Source: an uncultured Aggregatibacter sp. (lineage in GTDB: Bacteria; Pseudomonadota; Gammaproteobacteria; Enterobacterales; Pasteurellaceae). From it: a stretch of DNA of 64,000 bases. Of the stretch, positions 43,392-52,385 are shown one piece after another. Position 1 is the stretch's first letter. Each line of letters starts with the position of its first letter. The stretch is from assembly GCF_901873365.1 (NCBI RefSeq), contig NZ_CABFLM010000104.1, positions 1 to 64,000 on the forward strand, given 5' to 3'. The position numbers and the translations under genes are program-made. The notes beneath the pieces are model-generated. The model was given only the letters and a program-made list of their open reading frames with translations, was not told where the DNA came from and ran no database searches.

Positions 43392-44579
43392 CTAACTAAA
43401 TAAACTTTTAATCGTCAAGACCAGCCAATCCCAAACGCGACCTAATATCCCCGCTTCTTTGACTTCTTGCATCACTTGCAAGTTTAAACTGGCAACATCT
43501 TTTCCATCCAGTTGGTAAACGACTTTCCCGACGACTTGACCTTTAGCAAGTGGCGCTTCGAGATATTTTTTATCCAACTCATAGCGTGCTTTCAATTCGG
43601 TATTTTTACCTTTCGGGATGGTAATAAATCCATCTTGCAACACACCTAATTGCACGTTATTTTCATCGCCATAATAGACACGCTGTTCTGAAATCGGTTT
43701 ACCAGCTTCTAATGTTTTAAAGGTCTCAAAGTTCGCAAAACCCCATTGTAATAATTTTTTGCTTTCCACTTCTCGCCCTTTGTAAGTCGGCACACCCATC
43801 ACGACAGAAATTAAGCGCATATTATTCGGGTTCGTCGCTGAAGCCACCAGATTATAACCGGCTTTATCTGTATGACCGGTTTTCATCCCATCTACATTAA
43901 TGGTTTTATCCCATAATAAACCGTTGCGGTTTGGTTGCTTAATTTTGTTAAAGGTAAATTCTTTTTCCGCATAAATTTTATATTCTTCCGGCAAATCATG
44001 AATAATATGTGAACCAATAATCGCCATATCACGTGCTGAAGAATACTGCCCTTCTTCGTCTAAGCCATGCACTGTCGTAAAATTCGTATTTTTTAACCCA
44101 AACTGACGCACATATTTGTTCATGCTCTCAATAAAGTTGGCGGTATTACCGGAAATATGCTCTGCCATAGCAACACAAGCATCATTTCCTGACACGATAA
44201 TAATCCCACGATTCAGATCTGCTACGGAAACCTGTTGGTTTAAATTTAAGAACATTTTTGAGGAGCCCGGGAAATTTTTCCCCCATGCGCTTTCCCCAAT
44301 GGTTACCATATCTGTGCTATGGATTTTTCCCTGTTTTAATGCTTGCCCCACGACATAGCTAGTCATCATTTTGGTTAATGAGGCGGGATATTGTCTTTGA
44401 TCCGGATTCAATGCCGCTAACACCGCACCGGAATTGTAGTCCATTAAAATATAGGTTTGTGCGTTAATTTGTGGCGTAGTTACATCGTAGGCTACGTCAT
44501 TTGCATTTGCGATAAAGGAGGCACTGAGCATTCCGGTAAAAAGTGCGATTTTTGTTTTTGTCGCGATATGATAAAACAT
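43392..44579 (-). CDS. dacA: D-alanyl-D-alanine carboxypeptidase (PBP5/6)
   Basis: Periplasmic penicillin-binding protein that trims the terminal D-Ala of stem peptides; 395 residues. A signal peptide ends ANA near 27. Catalytic motifs are SLTK in YPASLTKMMTSY, SGN in IIVSGNDACVA and KTG in GMKTGHTDKAG. The PBP5 C-terminal domain and a final amphipathic helix (ILGRVWDWLVLTIKSLFS) for membrane attachment are present. I prefer the ATG at 44579 because AGGA lies about 10 bases before it; the one at 44591 abuts it. Confidence 0.95.
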   Translation of the reverse strand: MFYHIATKTKIALFTGMLSASFIANANDVAYDVTTPQINAQTYILMDYNSGAVLAALNPDQRQYPASLTKMMTSYVVGQALKQGKIHSTDMVTIGESAWGKNFPGSSKMFLNLNQQVSVADLNRGIIIVSGNDACVAMAEHISGNTANFIESMNKYVRQFGLKNTNFTTVHGLDEEGQYSSARDMAIIGSHIIHDLPEEYKIYAEKEFTFNKIKQPNRNGLLWDKTINVDGMKTGHTDKAGYNLVASATNPNNMRLISVVMGVPTYKGREVESKKLLQWGFANFETFKTLEAGKPISEQRVYYGDENNVQLGVLQDGFITIPKGKNTELKARYELDKKYLEAPLAKGQVVGKVVYQLDGKDVASLNLQVMQEVKEAGILGRVWDWLVLTIKSLFS

Positions 44580-44605
44580 AATATTAAACATCCTAGATTA
44601 GGTCA

Positions 44606-45478
44606 TTATTTATTGTAAGCATACACAATTAAAGGCTCGGAATGTTTCCATTGTCTCAATTGTGTTTTGAGTTTTTCTATTTCATTTTTTGATTTAAAAG
44701 GGCCAAAGTGAACATTGTATTTTTTACCCTGCGCAATCATTTCCGCTTTAATATTTTTTGATGATAATTGCTTAATGATTTTTTCAGCCTCTTTTTTGCT
44801 GGGAATATTCACCATCTTGACTTTATAACTTTCTTTTTTATTCCCTGCCTTATCCTTTTTGGCAATACGGTTTTCATCGGTGGAAGCATTATTTTTAGCA
44901 TTGGGTTTTAACCGTTTTAAGCCCTCCACATTTTTTGCTGATTTTGCCAATGTGGCACTCCCCGGCCCGGAAATATCGCCATTGGTATGCACGTGAAGGG
45001 CTTCAATCTTAACTAACCCCATTCCATAATTCACAATCCCGATTTCCTTTGCCGCCGCATGGGATAAATCAATAATGCGATCTTTAGCAAACGGTCCTCT
45101 GTCATTAATCCGTACAATGACTTTCCGCTTGTTATACATATTAGTCACTACCGCATAAGAATTAAGCGGCAGTGTCTTATGGGCTGCCGTGTATAGGGTG
45201 GAATCATAAGGCTCCCCCGTTGAAGTCGGGCGTCCATTAAATTTATGATGATAATAACTTGCAATACCTTTTTTCGTATATTCCTTGGCAGATTCAGGTG
45301 GATGCGTTACATAGACTTCACCATTGACTTCATAGGTTTTAGGCGAGTTAGATAACTGACGATAGATTAAACTCGGCCCTTGTATCCCATATAATTTTTT
45401 AGTTTCCGCTTGCACAGAAAGTGCGGTCAAACACAGAAACAAAAAAAGCACGTATGTTACAGTTTGTTTTATATTCAT
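44606..45478 (-). CDS. rlpA: septal-ring lytic transglycosylase RlpA family protein
   Basis: 290 residues with a double-psi beta-barrel domain (GIASYYHHKFNGRPTSTGEP near 73, VRINDRGPFAKDRIIDLSHA near 117) and a C-terminal SPOR domain (about 215-290) that would bind denuded glycan at the septum. The signal peptide ends SVQA-E and lacks a normal lipobox, so this RlpA may be soluble in the periplasm rather than lipidated. A USS at 45419-45427 lies in the signal codons. It lies between mrdB and dacA as in E. coli. Confidence 0.9.
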   Translation of the reverse strand: MNIKQTVTYVLFLFLCLTALSVQAETKKLYGIQGPSLIYRQLSNSPKTYEVNGEVYVTHPPESAKEYTKKGIASYYHHKFNGRPTSTGEPYDSTLYTAAHKTLPLNSYAVVTNMYNKRKVIVRINDRGPFAKDRIIDLSHAAAKEIGIVNYGMGLVKIEALHVHTNGDISGPGSATLAKSAKNVEGLKRLKPNAKNNASTDENRIAKKDKAGNKKESYKVKMVNIPSKKEAEKIIKQLSSKNIKAEMIAQGKKYNVHFGPFKSKNEIEKLKTQLRQWKHSEPLIVYAYNK

Positions 45479-45526
45479 AGAAGTTATCCCCTTCTGTCGA
45501 GTTATCTAACTAAGAAAACTGAAAAC

Positions 45527-46648
45527 TTAATGAGTTCCCTTCAGAAAGTGTTCTTTGTGAGTATGAATCGACATAATTAGTCCGAAACCTGCCATAATCG
45601 CCACATAAGAGGTGCCGCCATAACTCACCAACGGCAACGGCACGCCTACCACCGGTAAAATGCCACTGACCATACCAATATTCACAAAAACGTAAACAAA
45701 GAAAATTAACGTTAATGCGCCAACTAAAATGCGTCCGAATGCACTTTGTGCACTCACACCAATCATGAGACCGCGCGCAATAATAAATAAGTAAATCGCT
45801 AGTAAAATTAAAAAGCCCACCATGCCATATTCTTCACTTAATACAGCAAAAATGAAATCCGTATGCGGTTCCGGTAAAAATTCTAATTGGGATTGCGTGC
45901 CTTGCATCCAGCCTTTACCCCATAAGCCACCTGAACCGATAGCAATTTTGGACTGCCAAATGTGGTATCCCGCTCCCAATAAATCTTTTTCCGGATCAAA
46001 AAGGGTTAATACGCGAGCACGTTGATAATCGTGCATTAAGTAAAACCACATAATAGGGATAAAGCCGGCAAGCCCGATGATGGCGGCTAAAATCAGCCAC
46101 CAACTCATCCCCGCCAAAAATATCACAAATAACCCTGAGCCGCTAACCAACACGGAAGTCCCTAAATCCGGCTGAACTGCCACCAGCAGGGTCGGCACAA
46201 TAATAATGATTAAGGCAATAAAGGTTTCTTTCAGTTTAATCGGTTGTGGGCGATTCCCTAAATATACTGCCACCATTAATGGCACCGCTAACTTCACAAT
46301 CTCCGACGGCTGAAAACGCACGATCCCTAAATCTAACCACCGTTGCGCGCCCTTACTCGTTGTCCCAATTAAATCCACTAAAATGAGCATCGCAATTCCA
46401 AGCCCAAATAAATAAGGTGCAATGCGCTTATAAAAATTAGGCGAAAGCTGTGCCATTACGAGCATGACCGCAAACCCTAAAACAACCTGAATAATACGGC
46501 TCTGAAACATCGCCTCATTCGCGCCGGACGCGCTATATAACACCAGCATGCCGTAACCGGTAATCACGACTAGACCAATAAATAACCACAAATCAATGTG
46601 CAGGCGACGCCATAATTTCTGCCAAACCTGACGCTCATTCATTTTCAT
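45527..46648 (-). CDS. mrdB: peptidoglycan glycosyltransferase RodA
   Basis: SEDS-family polymerase working with PBP2 in cell elongation; 373 residues with about ten transmembrane segments. Family segments are GAQRWLDLGIVRFQPSEIVK near 115, VAVQPDLGTSVL near 158 and PVVGVPLPLVSYGGTSY near 325. The start at 46648 has GGAG 9 bases upstream and overlaps the mrdA end by 14 bases; an earlier ATG would lie deep inside mrdA. Confidence 0.95.
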   Translation of the reverse strand: MKMNERQVWQKLWRRLHIDLWLFIGLVVITGYGMLVLYSASGANEAMFQSRIIQVVLGFAVMLVMAQLSPNFYKRIAPYLFGLGIAMLILVDLIGTTSKGAQRWLDLGIVRFQPSEIVKLAVPLMVAVYLGNRPQPIKLKETFIALIIIIVPTLLVAVQPDLGTSVLVSGSGLFVIFLAGMSWWLILAAIIGLAGFIPIMWFYLMHDYQRARVLTLFDPEKDLLGAGYHIWQSKIAIGSGGLWGKGWMQGTQSQLEFLPEPHTDFIFAVLSEEYGMVGFLILLAIYLFIIARGLMIGVSAQSAFGRILVGALTLIFFVYVFVNIGMVSGILPVVGVPLPLVSYGGTSYVAIMAGFGLIMSIHTHKEHFLKGTH

Positions 46649-48575
46649 TTGTTGATACTCCTGCCGGCATAAAGTCAGTGGGTTCGCCCATGAGCGGTTC
46701 ACTTGTCTGTCTAAAATAATAATCCATGATTTTTCTCACCAGCGGTGCGGCATTACTTGACCCGCCTCCGGCATTTTCTAAAATAATGGACACCACCACT
46801 TTGGGGTTGTCATAGGGTGCAAAAGCAGTAAACCACGCATGGTCATGTAATTCTTTTTTTAGCGCACCGGCATTATAACTTTGATTTTCTTTTAAACTAA
46901 ATACTTGCGCCGTGCCGGATTTGCCTGCCACCCGATAAGGCGCACCGGCAAACGCTTTACGACCGGTACCTGCCGCCGAGTTCACGACGTTATACATGCC
47001 GCGTTTTGCGACATCCCAATAATATTGCTTAGGCTCGGTAATATCAGCGTATAATTTCGGATCTTGATAAGGTTCAATCGTTGTTCCCTCAATACGTTTC
47101 ATTAAATGAGGCGTCATGACTTTACCGTTATTCACTAATATACTGGTGGCTTTCGCTAATTGAAGTGGCGTAGCCGTCCAATACCCTTGCCCAATTCCCA
47201 CAGAAATCGTATCACCTTGCACCCAAGGTTTTTTGTAACGTTTCTGTTTCCATTCCCGAGTGGGCATATTAGCACTGGTTTCCTCTTGAATATCAATACC
47301 GGTCGGCACACCAAAGCCAAACCGTTTCATCCAACCGGATAAACGATCAATGCCTAAATTATAGGCGGTTTGATAAAAATAGGTATCCGACGATTCGGTA
47401 ATTGCCTTATTCAAATCCGTCATACCATGCCCGCCACGACGCCAATCACGGAAGCGTTTTGTGGTATTCGGCAACACCCAGTAACCGGGGTCAGAAATGG
47501 TCATTTCCGGCGTAATCACGTTCTCCTGCAACGCCGATACCGCAATAAACGGTTTCACCGTCGATGCCGGCGGATATGCGCCTTGGGTCACACGACTATA
47601 CAAGGGGCGATTCGGATCATTTAATAAACGACGGTAATCTTCACCGGAAATACCATCTACAAACAAATTATTATCATAACTTGGCACTGAAACCATCGCT
47701 AATACGCTGTTATCTTTCGGATCCATCACCACAACTGCCCCTTTTTGCCCCGCCAAGAGATCGGTAATATAAAGCTGCAAATTTAAATCAATCGTCAGAT
47801 GAATGCTCTTGCCGGCGACAGCCGGTTGTTCGCGTAATTTACGAATCACTTTGCCGCGACTATTCACTTCCACTTCTTCAAAACCGGTGGTGCCATGCAA
47901 CGCATCTTCATAATAACGTTCAATACCTAACTTACCTAAATCGTGCGTGCCTGAATAGTTGGCAAATTTTTCTTCTTTTTTTAATCGTTCGACATCACGA
48001 TCGTTAATTTTAGAGACATACCCTAAAATGTGCGTTAACGGCTCGCCGTATAAATAGTGCCGTTTGAAATAAGGTTTCACATCCAAGCTTGGAAAATTGT
48101 ATTGGTTTACTGAAAAACGCGCGATTTGCTCTTCCGTCAAATTAGGCTTTAATAAAATCGGGGTATAGCGTGAAGAACGTTGCCGTTCTTTTTTAAAGTT
48201 CTCGATATCCGTATCAGTTAAACCGACCAACACTTTCAATTCTTCAAAAGTGCGGTCTAAATTTTCCACTTTTTCCGGCACAATATACAATCCGAAAAAG
48301 GTTAAATTTTCAGCTAAAATTTGCCCATTACGATCATAAATCAACCCACGTGTCGGCGGTAACGGCAACAATTTAATTCGATTGCCATTAGAACGGGTTT
48401 GATAGCTGTCGTAATTCACCACCTGCAAATCGTAAAGATTTAAGATTAAAATTACTGATAACGCCAACACCCCGATAAATGACACCAAGGCGCGACGAGC
48501 AAATAAATTGCGCTCGGCCTTTTTATCACGAATCGGATCGTATTGTGGTTGCGACAATAATTTTTTTAAGTTCAT
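46635..48575 (-). CDS. mrdA: penicillin-binding protein 2
   Basis: Elongasome transpeptidase, 646 residues. One N-terminal transmembrane helix (about 28-50), then a dimerisation domain, then the transpeptidase with SxxK (PASTVKPF, about 337), SxD (TESSDTYFY) and KTG-type KSGTAQVF (about 553). It begins immediately upstream of the rlmH stop region on the same strand (0-base gap) and overlaps mrdB. Confidence 0.96.
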   Translation of the reverse strand: MNLKKLLSQPQYDPIRDKKAERNLFARRALVSFIGVLALSVILILNLYDLQVVNYDSYQTRSNGNRIKLLPLPPTRGLIYDRNGQILAENLTFFGLYIVPEKVENLDRTFEELKVLVGLTDTDIENFKKERQRSSRYTPILLKPNLTEEQIARFSVNQYNFPSLDVKPYFKRHYLYGEPLTHILGYVSKINDRDVERLKKEEKFANYSGTHDLGKLGIERYYEDALHGTTGFEEVEVNSRGKVIRKLREQPAVAGKSIHLTIDLNLQLYITDLLAGQKGAVVVMDPKDNSVLAMVSVPSYDNNLFVDGISGEDYRRLLNDPNRPLYSRVTQGAYPPASTVKPFIAVSALQENVITPEMTISDPGYWVLPNTTKRFRDWRRGGHGMTDLNKAITESSDTYFYQTAYNLGIDRLSGWMKRFGFGVPTGIDIQEETSANMPTREWKQKRYKKPWVQGDTISVGIGQGYWTATPLQLAKATSILVNNGKVMTPHLMKRIEGTTIEPYQDPKLYADITEPKQYYWDVAKRGMYNVVNSAAGTGRKAFAGAPYRVAGKSGTAQVFSLKENQSYNAGALKKELHDHAWFTAFAPYDNPKVVVSIILENAGGGSSNAAPLVRKIMDYYFRQTSEPLMGEPTDFMPAGVSTNENE

Positions 48576-49043
48576 TTATTCTCGATGATAAGGATGATTG
48601 GTGGTTAACGACCACGCACGGTATAAGCTCTCTGCGACAACCACGCGCACTAACGGATGTGGCAAGGTTAAAGGCGATAATGACCAACTTTGTTCAGCGG
48701 CAGCCTTGCATTCAGGTGAAAGTCCTTCCGGCCCGCCGATAAGTAAACAGACATCTCGCCCGTCATTTTTCCAACCTTCCAGCTGTTGCGCTAATTGTTC
48801 GGTGGTCCACGGTTTGCCGGGAATATCCAATGTTACGATTTTGCCCTTTCCGGCCGAAGTCAACATGGCTTTGCCTTCCTGTTCCAAAATCCGTTTAATA
48901 TCCGCGTTTTTGCCCCGCTTACCGGCAGGTATTTCAATCAATTCAAAAGGCATATCTTTGGGAAAGCGACGTTGGTATTCCTCAAAGCCTGTGGTTACCC
49001 ACGCCGGCATTTTGGTTCCAACGGCAATTAACTGAATTTTCAT
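48576..49043 (-). CDS. rlmH: 23S rRNA pseudouridine-1915 N3-methyltransferase
   Basis: SPOUT-class methyltransferase, 155 residues (E. coli RlmH has 155). It has the SAM knot segments LDIPGKPW near 72 and CLLIGGPEGLSPE near 99, and the C-terminal LSPLTLPHPLVRVVVAESLY motif split near 125-145. It lies 48 bases after rsfS, and mrdA follows directly. Confidence 0.96.
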   Translation of the reverse strand: MKIQLIAVGTKMPAWVTTGFEEYQRRFPKDMPFELIEIPAGKRGKNADIKRILEQEGKAMLTSAGKGKIVTLDIPGKPWTTEQLAQQLEGWKNDGRDVCLLIGGPEGLSPECKAAAEQSWSLSPLTLPHPLVRVVVAESLYRAWSLTTNHPYHRE

Positions 49044-49091
49044 CCTCGCGCCTCAAAAAACGTCGTAAAAAACGACCGCACTTTATGTGCC

Positions 49092-49400
49092 CTATGCCCA
49101 AAGTTTTTCCAGTTGATACATTTCGCGGCTTTCCGCCTGCATGATATGTACAATAGCTTCACCTAAATCCACAACGACCCAATCAGCCGTTTCTTTGCCT
49201 TCATCGCCAAACACATCAATGCCGGCAAGCTTACATTCGGTGATTAATTTCTGCGCCAAGGAAGACACATGACGGGAAGAGGTGCCGGTGCATAAAATCA
49301 TGGTATCGGTGATAGATGACTTCCCTTTTACGTTTAACGGTAAAATGTCCGTGGCTTTTAAATCCTCTAATTTATTCACCACAAACTCGACTAACGACAT
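49092..49400 (-). CDS. rsfS: ribosomal silencing factor RsfS
   Basis: Binds L14 and blocks subunit joining during starvation; 102 residues (DUF143/Iojap). Segments include ATDILPLNVKGKSSITDTMI near 17, CTGTSSRHVSSLAQKL near 37, DVFGDEGKETADWVVVDLGE near 59 and IVHIMQAESREMYQLEKLWA at the end. First gene of rsfS-rlmH-mrdA-mrdB-rlpA-dacA-ybeD. Confidence 0.96.
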   Translation of the reverse strand: MSLVEFVVNKLEDLKATDILPLNVKGKSSITDTMILCTGTSSRHVSSLAQKLITECKLAGIDVFGDEGKETADWVVVDLGEAIVHIMQAESREMYQLEKLWA

Positions 49401-49466
49401 ATTTTCTCCTCAATTCAAAAAAACGGCGAATTTTAGCATTGAATAAAATCAACGCCAATCCTTTGG

Positions 49467-50723
49467 CTAGCGTTTCGCGCGAAACGGCTTACGACGTTGA
49501 TTGTTCGGCGTGCTAGAATTGCCTTCCCGTTTCAAGCGATAAGGCTTTGGAATATCCTGCAACAACGCATTCGGATCATATTGACTCACCGGAATGCTGT
49601 GCCCAATGTATTCTTCAATCGCCGGGAGATTCATGGCGTATTGTTCACACGCAAAGCTAATGGAAATCCCACTTTCGCCCGCACGGCCGGTACGCCCAAT
49701 GCGATGAACATAATCTTCCCGATCATCCGGCAAATCATAGTTGAACACGTGTGTAACCTCTGCAATGTGTAATCCACGTGCCGCCACATCGGTCGCCACT
49801 AAAATATCCAACTCGCCATCGGTAAATTGTTTCAACAAAGAAAGGCGTTTTTTCTGCGCCACATCGCCGGTTAACAAACCGACACGATGCCCATCCGCGG
49901 CTAAATAACCCCAAATCGCCTCACATTGATGTTTCGTATTAGCGAAGATAATGCAACGCTCCGGCCATTCCTCCTCCAACAAGGTGAGCAATAGCGGAAT
50001 TTTATCCTGGTTAGACGGGTAAAATAATTCTTCTTTAATTTGCTGCCCGGTTTTTTGTTCCGGCTCAATTTCCACGTATTCCGGATCATTCATATCTTCA
50101 AAAGCGAGTTCGCGCACTTTGTAAGACAGCGTGGCGGAAAACAGCATCGTCAGACGTTGTTGCGGAGGCGGACATTTACGCAACAAATAACGAATATCGC
50201 GAATAAAACCTAAATCAAACATCCGATCCGCTTCATCCAACACCACGGTTTGAATCTGATCCAAGCGGATAATGCCCTGCTTCACATAATCAATGACGCG
50301 TCCGGTTGTGCCAATAAGCACATCCACGCCGTTTTCGATGGCTTTTAATTGCTTGTCATAGCCATCACCACCATAAGCAAGTGCGGTCTTAAATTTCGTT
50401 GTTTTTAAGAAAATCTGTGCATCATGTTCAATTTGCACCGCCAATTCACGGGTCGGTGCCAAAATCAACGCACGCGGTTGATTCTTATCCGTCTCGGTTG
50501 GGTGAGTTAATAAATGGTGAAAAAGTGCGGTCAAAAATGCGATGGTTTTTCCCGTGCCGGTTTGCGCTTGCCCTGCCACATCTTTTCCTTGCAATGTTAC
50601 CGGCAAGGACAACGCCTGAATTGGCGTACAAAATTCAAACCCATTTATCGTTAATGCTTGCAGTACCAAAGGATGCAACGGTAAATCGGCAAAACGTGCC
50701 GAACTTAAATAATTCTCTTGCAT
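49467..50723 (-). CDS. rhlB: ATP-dependent RNA helicase RhlB
   Basis: DEAD-box helicase, a degradosome partner in E. coli; 418 residues from MQENYLSSARFADL at 50723. It has Q-motif CTPIQALSLP, Walker A AQTGTGKT, PTREL, DEAD in VVLDEADRMFD, SAT and the C-terminal HRIGRTGRAG. A longer frame from 50741 lacks family similarity. No good ribosome binding site is visible. The C-terminus is basic (NNQRRKPFRAKR). Monocistronic and divergent from rho. Confidence 0.93.
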   Translation of the reverse strand: MQENYLSSARFADLPLHPLVLQALTINGFEFCTPIQALSLPVTLQGKDVAGQAQTGTGKTIAFLTALFHHLLTHPTETDKNQPRALILAPTRELAVQIEHDAQIFLKTTKFKTALAYGGDGYDKQLKAIENGVDVLIGTTGRVIDYVKQGIIRLDQIQTVVLDEADRMFDLGFIRDIRYLLRKCPPPQQRLTMLFSATLSYKVRELAFEDMNDPEYVEIEPEQKTGQQIKEELFYPSNQDKIPLLLTLLEEEWPERCIIFANTKHQCEAIWGYLAADGHRVGLLTGDVAQKKRLSLLKQFTDGELDILVATDVAARGLHIAEVTHVFNYDLPDDREDYVHRIGRTGRAGESGISISFACEQYAMNLPAIEEYIGHSIPVSQYDPNALLQDIPKPYRLKREGNSSTPNNQRRKPFRAKR

Positions 50724-51011
50724 AATCATCAATTCAATCATAAAAAATTGGCGCTAAGCATAGCATGAACGGGAAAAATCCCCAAAAATTCGGCACAATT
50801 AATTTAATGGCTACTGTGAAATACGAAATATCCCTCAAAAAACACCGCTAAAAAGAACCGCACTTTCGATTTTTCCTGCTTAATAAAATTGGAAAAAGAC
50901 CGTTTAAAACTAGACAGGCTAGTAATTTAATGCTAATTTACGCACCAATTTCAAAATCACCTCTTTTTATTTATATCTAAATATCAAATCTAAACAACTC
51001 TCAAATTAACT

Positions 51012-52274
51012 ATGCATCTTACAGAACTTAAAAATATGCCTGTTTCCGATCTTGTGAGACTTGGCGAAGGACAAATGGGCTTGGAAAATTTAGCCCGTTT
51101 ACGCAAACAAGACATCGTTTTTGCCATTTTGAAACAACATGCGAAAGGCGGAGAAGATATTTTCGGTGGTGGCGTTTTGGAAATTTTACCGGATGGTTTT
51201 GGATTTCTACGTTCGGCAGACAGTTCCTATTTAGCCGGCCCGGATGACATCTACGTTTCGCCAAGCCAAATCCGTCGTTTCAATTTGCAAACCGGGGATA
51301 AAATCGAAGGGAAAATTCGACCGCCAAAAGAAGGCGAACGCTACTTTGCCCTCCTTAAAGTTGACCAAGTCAATGACGACAAACCGGAAGTCTCCCGCAG
51401 CAAAATCCTTTTCGAAAACTTAACCCCATTACATGCCAACTCCCGTTTAAGAATGGAACGCGGCAACGGCTCTACCGAAGATTTAACCGCCCGAATTTTA
51501 GATTTAGCCGCCCCTATCGGGAAAGGCCAACGTGGTTTGATCGTCGCGCCACCGAAAGCGGGGAAAACCATGTTGTTGCAAAATATTGCACAAAGCATTA
51601 CCCACAACTACCCTGACGTGGAACTTATTGTGTTATTGATCGATGAGCGCCCTGAAGAAGTTACGGAAATGCAACGCTCCGTAAAAGGAGAAGTGATTGC
51701 TTCTACTTTCGATGAACCGGCAACCCGTCACGTTCAAGTGGCAGAAATGGTGATCGAAAAAGCCAAACGTTCTGTAGAACACAAAAAAGACGTGGTGATT
51801 TTACTCGACTCCATTACCCGTTTGGCGCGCGCTTATAACACCGTGACTCCGGCATCCGGTAAGATTTTATCCGGTGGTGTGGACGCCAACGCATTACACC
51901 GTCCAAAACGTTTCTTCGGGGCCGCGCGTAACGTGGAAGAAGGCGGTAGCTTAACGATTATCGCCACCGCATTAGTAGATACCGGCTCCAAAATGGATGA
52001 AGTGATCTTCGAAGAATTTAAAGGTACCGGTAACATGGAATTGCATCTTTCTCGTAAGATCGCGGAAAAACGCGTATTCCCGGCTATCGACTTTAATCGT
52101 TCAGGCACCCGTAAAGAAGACTTGCTCACCACCCCTGACGAACTACAAAAAATGTGGATCCTACGCAAAATCCTTAACCCAATGGGCGAAGTGGAAGCGA
52201 TGGAATTCCTTATCGACAAACTCGCTGTGGCAAAAACCAACGAAGCCTTCTTTGAAATTATGAAACGTTCATAA
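51012..52274 (+). CDS. rho: transcription termination factor Rho
   Basis: Hexameric RNA-dependent ATPase, 420 residues (E. coli 419). The N-terminal RNA-binding domain contains FGGGVLEILPDGFGFLRS near 50. Walker A is APPKAGKTMLLQ near 178; LIDERPEEVTEM near 211 and VILLDSITRLARAYN near 258 follow, with the Q-loop HRPKRFFGAARN. The 288-base upstream leader from rhlB could host autoregulation; no distinct attenuator was identified. Confidence 0.98.
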   Translation: MHLTELKNMPVSDLVRLGEGQMGLENLARLRKQDIVFAILKQHAKGGEDIFGGGVLEILPDGFGFLRSADSSYLAGPDDIYVSPSQIRRFNLQTGDKIEGKIRPPKEGERYFALLKVDQVNDDKPEVSRSKILFENLTPLHANSRLRMERGNGSTEDLTARILDLAAPIGKGQRGLIVAPPKAGKTMLLQNIAQSITHNYPDVELIVLLIDERPEEVTEMQRSVKGEVIASTFDEPATRHVQVAEMVIEKAKRSVEHKKDVVILLDSITRLARAYNTVTPASGKILSGGVDANALHRPKRFFGAARNVEEGGSLTIIATALVDTGSKMDEVIFEEFKGTGNMELHLSRKIAEKRVFPAIDFNRSGTRKEDLLTTPDELQKMWILRKILNPMGEVEAMEFLIDKLAVAKTNEAFFEIMKRS

Positions 52275-52319
52275 TGAATCTTTGAAATACTGAATGCGTA
52301 TTCAGTACATGAGATAAAC

Positions 52320-52349
52320 AAAGGGCTTGATATGAATCAAGCCCTTTTT
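52320..52349 (+). terminator. terminator between rho and the YdgA-like gene
   Basis: AAAGGGCTTGAT, loop ATGA, ATCAAGCCCTTT then TT. The minus strand also ends in T-rich sequence (TTTGTTTAT), so it may act both ways. Confidence 0.88.
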
Positions 52350-52385
52350 AGTGTCTCTTTTAATGAGACGTTGTCGCCGATTTTT

